DNA from: Simmondsia chinensis
Lineage: Eukaryota; Streptophyta; Magnoliopsida; Caryophyllales; Simmondsiaceae
Assembly (NCBI GenBank): GCA_018398585.1
Contig: JAGTTD010000001.1
Coordinates: 19,299,750-19,363,749, forward strand
Direction of reading: 5' to 3'
Length of the DNA stretch: 64,000 bases
Shown here: positions 57,509 to 64,000 of the stretch, one piece after another
Layout: every line of letters begins with the position of its first letter
Numbering within the stretch: position 1 is the first letter of the stretch
Translations under genes and position numbers: made by a program
The notes under the pieces: generated by a model
Told to the model about the DNA's origin: nothing
The model's database searches: none
Seen by the model: the letters and a program-made list of their open reading frames with translations, nothing else

Positions 57509-57999
57509 TGATGCAATGCTTAAGTAAAAAATTGGGGAACGGGAAGGATTCAACAGCCTTCCCTTTAATTTTATTAACGAAATAGTAAAACTTTAAGAAG
57601 AAAATAAACTCGATTCTCACAACCCAAGAAAAGAGGCTCTAAAATTGGAAATTAAATCTGAAAAATTGAATGACAAACTAAACCCTAGTCTTCTTTTTGT
57701 TTATATAGAAGAGCTAGTTCACTAAGAATAAAACACTAAAAGATAATTCAAAATTCAAAAAATTCAAAATTTAAATCTAAACACTAATCCTAAACTCTAA
57801 TTCTTTGTCAGCCGCGTTTCAAACCCAAACTGCCAACCCGTGATCCCGCCAAGAATGATCAGCCAAGGTCACCCCGTGCCTCTCTCTTTCCCTTTCGTTT
57901 CTCTATCTTGATTCCACCAATTGACCCATCTCGCCAAGATTAACCCGCCAAGACCCATTCATCCCGAAACCTGCCAAAGGCTAAGGTAGGACTGCATCA
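57509..57999 (-). repeat. G2 LTR-like piece, 3' side
   Basis: It runs TGATGCAATG to GACTGCATCA (plus). A TATA-like element, TCTATATAAAC on the minus strand, is at about 57698-57708. Confidence 0.55.
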
Positions 58000-58191
58000 T
58001 TCTGCCCGGGTTGGAGAGAATTCGTCCTCGAATTCGCCAATGGATCATGTGGGTGATTCTAGACAAGCTACATCCCTGCGCACTTGGTCCCCATCTTACC
58101 AAGCTCACCCAGTTGTGATTTGTTGTCCTGGCCAATCCGCCAAGACTCACTCGCCAAGCTATCTGCCAAATATGAAGGCGTAGCTGCATCA
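58000..58191 (-). repeat. G2 duplicated purine-tract/LTR-start junction
   Basis: GGTTGGAGAGAATT precedes a TGCATCA LTR start twice, at 57993-58030 and 58185-58220. This indicates a tandem duplication of about 192 bases covering the end of the interior and the start of the LTR. Confidence 0.5.
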
Positions 58192-59090
58192 TCCTCTTCG
58201 GGTTGGAGAGAATTTGCCCTCAAATTTGAAACCTAGTCTTCCACTCACCTTCTGGCAAAATTTGACTCGTGACCTTACTGATTGTTCTGTTGTCAAGGAA
58301 TACCCACCAAGTCCCATCTTTTGTTGTCGTTAAGACAACTTATCTGCCCTTTAAGTTTACTCCGATGTTACTTCTAGCAAGTAGTCTCCACACTTGGTGC
58401 CTGAAATCCTCACGCTCTGTAAGGCTTACTCAGTATTGAATCCGCCTTCTTGGTAAGGCATCTTCGGTCACACAGTCCATCCGGCAATGCTCCTTCCTTG
58501 TTGGCGGTAAGCAATGCACTGACCCTTTTGGACGAACCTCCTTTAGGCTCCCTACCTTATCTGACTCCTCCTCCTCGTCATAGATAGGCTCATCAAATAT
58601 GGGTGGAGAAGACAAATCAAGACATGTCGATCCATCAAACATCGGCTAGTTGCCTATTGGTGTAGACGCCAACTCGTCCTGAGCCACTTCTGCCACTATG
58701 ACGCCTCCTTAAAACTCCAGAATCTTAGTCCAAAGACCAGATTCCCACCTCAGATCATCAAAATCATCAGTGTTGCTAGTATTAGGCCGATGCTGCCTCA
58801 ACTTAGGATTCGGTAGCTCATCGTCCAGGAATGGATTTTGGAAGCTCTCATCCGTCTCCTCTTCTTCAGCAGCCGGTGTTAATGGGCGTTGGGGCTAGGT
58901 TCCCGATGCAAGATCGGGATTTGGCCCTAGTTGAATCTAGCAATGCTCGATTCATTGGAATCACTTCTCAAACTCGTCCAATTTCCTATCGGTCTGCGGT
59001 TGACGATCTCGATCATAAACGTCCTCGACGGCAGTGTATCTCTGTCGCCCACGAGCTATCTCAGAAATCGTTCTGAGCTCAAATACCAAC
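58192..59090 (-). pseudogene. G2 gypsy-type coding relic
   Basis: The minus strand reads LDLSSPPIFDEPIYDEEEES (58620-58560), an acidic linker of a kind seen in plant gypsy polyproteins between protease and RT. Basic and charged words follow toward 58430, and near 58210 comes FEGKFSPTRRG, which resembles the pol end before a purine tract. Most of pol is missing. The short plus-strand frames at 58831-59143 are shadows. Confidence 0.4.
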
Positions 59091-59358
59091 TGATGCAGTG
59101 CGTGAATGGGAATCTTGGGATTAAGGAGCCTCTAAGCCGTTGATCGTACCAAACAATGGCGGATTGAGAGGGATCGGCTAAAACTCATTGATTCTGAGAA
59201 TACCCGAGCAATAACCTAGAGACAAGCTATGTAATTTTTATTGAATTATTTTAAAATAAAAACTATAAAGGTCAACTCAAACAAAACAATTCATAAAACT
59301 ATTTAATTCATCAAAAGCTCCCTAAACCTATAAACTAAGGGCCTATTTATAGACATAC
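59091..59358 (-). repeat. G2 partial LTR copy
   Basis: It starts TGATGCAGTGCGTGAATGGG and is homologous to 59359-59630. It is a tandem partial duplicate of the 5' LTR, next to the primer-site-like sequence. Confidence 0.65.
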
Positions 59359-59837
59359 TGATGCAGCGCGTGAATGGGAATCTTGGGATTAAGGAGCCTC
59401 TAACCCATTGATCATACTAAACGATACTGGATTGAGAGGGATCGGCTAAAACTCATTGATTCTGCGAATACCCGAGTAACAGCTGAAAGAGAAGCTATGT
59501 AATTTTTATTGAACTATTTGAAAATAAAAACTACAAAGATCAATTTAAACAAAACAATTCATAAAATTATTTAATTAATCAAAAGCTCTCCAAAACTATA
59601 AACTAATGACCTATTCATAGACATACAAAATCCTACTCATAATAATAATATAATTCTAAGAACTAATCCTACTTTAAAATAAACTCTGCAACTTCTAATA
59701 ATAATATAACTCAAAGACCCTAAATCTAATTACATAATTAAATAAAACTAAACACTAATAAATAATATCCTAATTGTACCGTAATTAAAACTCATTTTAT
59801 CGTCTCGATTAGATTATTTCGATCCCTATCTGCATCA
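59359..59837 (-). repeat. G2 LTR-like piece, 5' side
   Basis: It runs TGATGCAGCGCGTG to CTATCTGCATCA (plus), 479 bases. Its inner sequence is unlike 57509-57999, although both have TGATGCA tips. Confidence 0.6.
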
Positions 59838-60423
59838 TAAACTGAGTGAAGGACTCTACCAAGGAGCAGAGTATCATGTTTTGATAAGATTGACTATCAA
59901 TCTTAGCACCTAGGAATTCGAGTGCATCTAATAAGCCATCATTTTTAGAAATATTCTTGAACTGACTTCCTTGAGGCATTTTCATGAAAATGAGCTTCCT
60001 AATAAGCTCTTGTCATGCTGCTCTATCTTGCCCACCGAACATCTTCTTAAGATGTTCTTTTATTTTTGTTGCCATCTTCATCTTAAGCATCTGATACTTG
60101 AGAATATTAGACATGGAAGCCAAGATGTAACACCAAGTTAAATCATTGGACTTAATCCAGTAGTCATAAAGTTTCTTAACAGCAATGGTGGCATTATTAG
60201 CAGGCACAGAAGGACAGGTTTCAGTTAACACGAATTTATGTCCCTCGTGGATTAGCACAATGTCTAGGTTCATTTTGCAATTTGGGTAACTCGGTCCAGT
60301 AAGGAGGTTATCTTTTAATATGGAATGCAATGCACCAACAGTCATTAAGATTACACTAAAAAGATAATAAACCATACGAGTCATACATATATCTATGACA
60401 CTATTTCTTTCAAATTTTAGCAA
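59838..60423 (-). pseudogene. gag: C6 gag, N-terminal part
   Basis: The minus-strand frame 60423-60013 encodes YPNCKMNLDIVLIHEGHKFV, MSNILKYQMLKMKMA and KKMFGGQDRAA, clearly the C1 gag. After a frame change LRKLIFMKMPQGSQFKNIS continues toward 59880, and then G2 interrupts it. Confidence 0.82.
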
Positions 60424-61602
60424 TTATAATTAATTAGGTATCCACAACACCTTATTAAGACAAAAGCAATTATGATCCAAACTACCCACTCGTTACTCCT
60501 CGTCGGTGAGGTTGCAACAAGCTTAGCTCGGTTGAGAACGTTTCTCTATTATTATACGTTTTTGTAAACTCTTTACTAAATATCAATAATTCACCATTCT
60601 GTCCTTAGTCATTAAAATAGTACAATGGAACTCCTTGAGGAGGCTAATGTAGTTTTTTAGTCAAGTATAAACCATTACCTGAACATCCATACAAGCTCTC
60701 GATATACTCCACGTTGGCGTGGCCGTACTCGATTGCTTGGACTTTAGTTCATCCTAACAAAAGTCTAACCCTATATTACGTGGATTAACATCCTCCTCAC
60801 GGAGTAATGCAACCCACTATATTGTTAGACCAGTAATAGAGACTGTGAATTTTCAATCTTTGAACCTTGCTCGCACTTGATTTTAAAATAAATTAGTGGA
60901 TTTTATTTACCTTAAGTTATCTCATAACCTAATTAAAATAATCTGAATAGAATAATTAAACTACTATCCTAATCCAATTCGGATTATCCAAATTATTCAC
61001 TTCGATCAAACATGCTATTAAAACTCCTTTTAATAACAATTTAAGTCAAGATAAGACTCTAATTATTTTCTAAACTCTCTTAGAAAAATATTCATTATCA
61101 TATAATTTCTTTTAGAGTCACATTCTAAAATTAATAAAAAAAGAAACTTTTTTTAATTAATTTCTGACATCTGTAGGTGCTAGGTTAAGCTTTTTTTTTA
61201 TTATCTGATCTCAGCAGGTTTGACAAAAAAAAAAATTGGTTTTTTATTTAAAATAAATATTTTCGTATTTTAATCAACTATAATCTCATTATATCAATTA
61301 ACTTTATCTAATCAAATTAGATAAGTACACGAAGAATTTAATCTATCATGAAAATCCTATTTTCATAATCATAAACCAAAACCTATGTAAACATTGATGA
61401 ATACATTCCTTTTAATTGAATTTTAAAAAATTTAAACAATCAATTAAACATATAACAATTTATACGAATATATTCAATAATGATTACATTATACTTTTAC
61501 ATGATCCCATCATAAATTCGTATTTAAAATGAGTTTTTCAATTATGTCTATCAATGACCTTATGCACATCATTAATTATCAGAGTCCGGCTCTGAAACCA
61601 AT
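60424..61602 (-). other. C6 leader with paired palindromes
   Basis: CTCCTTGAGGAGG (60631-60643) and TCCTCCTCACGGAG (about 60791-60804) are about 161 bases apart, with an AGTATAAACCATTACCTG block after the first. The rest is AT-rich noncoding sequence. Primer site TGGTTTCAGAGCC (minus) is at 61588-61600. Confidence 0.72.
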
Positions 61603-62038
61603 TGTTGGGTGGGCAATTTTAATTTCATAAACTAAAATAGCATACAATGATTGTTTCTAGCGCAGCATAATCCCGATTTAAAATTCTGTAATTTTAAATA
61701 CATGCAAATCTTTGACTCTAATTGGACATAAGAATGCATAGCATAAAAGACATACTCATGAAAAACAATTAAATATGAATATAAAAGTATAAGTCAAGAA
61801 ATATCATACCTCATTGTGGACCGCATGCGTAAAGATGCTTCAGATGATACCTCCGAGATCTTCTCCGCGATTCTTCTTTTAGCATCGAACGAGTGGACAT
61901 CATGAAATAAAGCACTTCTTAAAATGTTTTTAAGAATAAATTGGGAAGAGATTTTCTCCCTTTTAATTCTTTAATTAATTCAGAAAAAACCCAGCGAATT
62001 GAATTAAATCCGAATGAGCTAGGCATCCCTATTTATAG
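61603..62038 (-). repeat. C6 5' LTR, distal part
   Basis: It starts TGTTGGGTGGGC, identical in plan to 53786 onward, and is cut at 62038 by a solo LTR. TATAG at 62034-62038 is the target duplication. Confidence 0.85.
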
Positions 62039-63325
62039 TGTTGGGACGAATTTTAAAAAAATTTCCTAATTTAATAAATTTAACGCAACGAAAGGGTTTA
62101 AAATTCTTAATTTTAAACCTAAGGTTGATTTAAAATTCCTAATTTTAAATCTTATTTTGAATTTAAATCAATAGGCCTCTGCTCTAATACATTTATAACA
62201 ATAACATGAACTTAAAACACGCATAATAAGAAAAAATTTAAATAAATAGAAAAGCAAAAACATAAAAGAGAAGAAAAGAAAAATATACAAAGGCTTGTGC
62301 AAAGACCTCAGGGGCAATTTAATTCTAGCTCCATATGGGTTAAATTAATTACCATCTCATGATAAAATTTAATTATTATTTAATGAGACTTAATTTTACT
62401 AAATAAATCTCACTGTAATCTAGACTTAAATCATTTATTTGACAATTCTTAAATAGACTATATTAATGACAACAACTCCTCCACTAAGTATTCATGACAA
62501 AGAATAAACATAACTACTATCATTATCCTTCTCACAGCTTCTCCATTAGTTACAAAGTAGCCCTTTACTGAATAATTCATTTATACTTGAATATATTCAT
62601 AGTATAAATTCCAAATGTCAAATACTTGGAACACTTTGGCCAATGTTTTCGAACTATTCAAATACTTGCTAATCAACTAAGGGGATATCTATATCTCATA
62701 ATAGACTGTAGATTCCATATTGAATACCTCATCCTTGTCACCCTTCACACTACTACCCAGTGTATGCGGGAATTCAGTCATTTGTCTAGACCTTGCTTAT
62801 AGTACACTAAAGTAACTAACATTCTATGCACAAGTCCAGAATACTCCCAGGATTTAGGGTCATCGTTCAAACAGTACAACATGAATCACTCATCTTCGAT
62901 AGTAATCTAAAAATAAGCAACTCACATGGTCCAACTCAGTGTGTCAATCTTATTAAACATGCCAACATAACACTTTTGAATCACCATCCACATGACCAAG
63001 ACAAGTCATCTAAAGTATCACGTCAGAGTCTTAGTATACAAGTGGTCCAAAGTTGTCCTCGACTATGAGTTTTTAAAATAACAGTCCATACCATTTATTC
63101 TAAGTCTATCTGTGGATTAATCTCATAAATCACTTAGAACAAACATGCAATTTGTAGTATGAGGACTACATCCATCTCATGGATGTTATCAAAAAGAAAA
63201 TCACATGCAGTATAAATGCTCGCTTACACAAATTTAACAAGGAAACAACTGAAAATTTTCAATTTTATTCATTAATAAAATAATATTAACAGAATAAATC
63301 TTGATTCAAGACACTATTCCTAATA
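62039..63325 (-). mobile_element. Solo LTR of the C3/C5 family
   Basis: In plus orientation it runs from TGTTGGGACGAA to TTCCTAATA and is homologous to the C3 and C5 LTRs read on the minus strand. TATAG flanks both sides (62034-62038 and 63326-63330), so it is an insertion that recombined to one LTR. At 1287 bases it is shorter than its relatives (about 2.0 kb), because the middle, near 62280, is deleted. Confidence 0.85.
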
Positions 63326-63330
63326 TATAG

Positions 63331-64000
63331 AAGTCTCAAAACATGACTAATTCTATTAGAAATATAAAATAAAAGGTAAAATTATATTTTAATTAGGATA
63401 AAATACCTTTAAAACGCATCTATCCGTGTGCATCTCTTTTAAACCTCACGCAAGGGTGCCATGTGGCACCTGCAATTGGTCGGTGCCAATTAGCGCGGTT
63501 AGTTGATTGGGGCCAGCCCAGCATGCGACATGTATATAGTGCTGGTTGGCCAAGGGGAGGGGACACTAACCCAACCCCCCCCCCCCCCCCCCCCCCCCCC
63601 AACCACGTGTCGTGCTCTAATTGGCTCGCACTAGGTAATCCGTTTTACCTCTTTTTTATTTTTCTTGTAAAATTCATCCCATGATTTTTTTTGGATTTAT
63701 TAAAAAATCATCTTATTCAACTCTTTGAATAAAATAATTCATCTTATGAATTCTCTTGATTTCTGTAGGAGCATAATTTAAAGGGTTATGCAGGGACCTC
63801 ATGGACAATTTATTTCTAGCTCGAGATGGGTCAAATCTGATTACTATCTCATGATAATATTTGATTACCATTTAGTAAAACTTAATTCTACTAAATAAGT
63901 TTTACTGTACTCTAAAAATAAATATATTTACTCATTAAATTTTTCTGTAATAGTTTACTTACAATTGACCCATCTAATAAATGTGCATGAGAAAAATAAC
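63331..64000 (-). repeat. C6 5' LTR, continuing past the window
   Basis: It is homologous to about 54262-54890 of the 3' LTR. A C26 run (63575-63600) replaces a short C-rich word of the other copy. A CCACGTGTCGTG G-box-like word follows it. Confidence 0.83.

Larger units (their letters stand above)
57509..59837 (-). mobile_element. G2: chimeric gypsy-like insertion in C6 gag
   Basis: It begins TGATGCA and ends TGCATCA. In minus orientation there is an LTR-like piece with an extra partial copy (59837-59091), a primer-site-like GTTGGTATTTGAGCT (59090-59073), a short coding relic, a duplicated purine-tract/LTR junction (58191-58000), and a different LTR-like piece (57999-57509). The two end pieces share only their tips. 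The target duplications are unclear (TGAAT against TAAAC). Confidence 0.6.
53786..64000 (-). mobile_element. C6: Ty1/copia element, running off the right edge
   Basis: In minus orientation the order is 5' LTR (from beyond the window to 61603), primer site, leader, gag, GAG-pre-integrase, RT, RNase H, purine tract, and 3' LTR (55653-53786). It is close to C1 in protein and leader. Integrase and the N-terminal half of RT are missing by an internal deletion near 56880. G2 interrupts gag, and a solo LTR interrupts the 5' LTR. Confidence 0.85.

Noticed and set aside
59091..59630. CRISPR-like or satellite array
   Set aside because: There are only two long copies with TG...CA ends next to a primer-site-like sequence, so this is an LTR duplication.

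Overview
The window is plant nuclear DNA made almost entirely of transposable elements. Plant-type Ty3/gypsy (chromovirus-like and Athila-like) and Ty1/copia polyproteins, initiator-tRNA-Met and tRNA-Asp primer sites, plant SINEs, L1-type LINE ends and PIF/Harbinger-type DNA elements all point to a large, repeat-rich angiosperm genome. I see no intact host gene, no rRNA or tRNA gene and no CRISPR array. Nearly every reading frame is a decayed retrotransposon protein or a shadow of one. The species cannot be named from the sequence alone.

Region 1-27120 is a nest I could resolve mostly from terminal repeats and target-site duplications (TSDs). A plus-strand chromovirus remnant (G1, about 1320-27120) is split twice. 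A 3.7-kb non-autonomous LTR element (NA1, 2585-6290) sits inside its integrase zinc-finger region. A complete minus-strand copia element (C1, 7602-26844, TSD TGAGT on both sides) sits inside its 3' LTR. C1 in turn carries an Athila-type element (A1, 8779-19140) in its own 3' LTR and a SINE (about 24998-25162) in its 5' LTR.

Region 27121-39516 starts with a LINE RNase H tail ending in poly(A). It continues with a very old plus-strand copia (C2) whose LTR and internal part hold a PIF/Harbinger transposase relic (28516-29614), SINE copies, a 5S-rRNA-headed SINE (30592-30776) and a 1-kb Tourist-like element (32321-33348). A truncated minus-strand Athila piece (A2) follows.

Region 39433-53785 holds a broken plus-strand copia (C4), interrupted by an LTR-plus-leader unit (C3), with a repeat-rich 3' untranslated region and an LTR. 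Then come a LINE 3' end, a second and longer 5S-headed SINE (46735-46931), another LTR-plus-leader unit (C5), a GC-rich island, an LTR tail ending in a palindrome, and an unidentified decayed minus-strand coding stretch.

Region 53786-64000 is a minus-strand copia (C6) running off the window. Its gag holds a 2.3-kb chimeric gypsy-like insertion (G2). Its 5' LTR holds a solo LTR of the C3/C5 family (62039-63325, TSD TATAG).

The most unusual signals are: 5S-rRNA-headed SINEs that share a 3' body with differently headed SINEs; paired palindromes at a constant spacing in the leaders of three copia elements; a palindrome at the 3' end of an LTR, just before the primer site; and two LTR-plus-leader units that stop at the same base.
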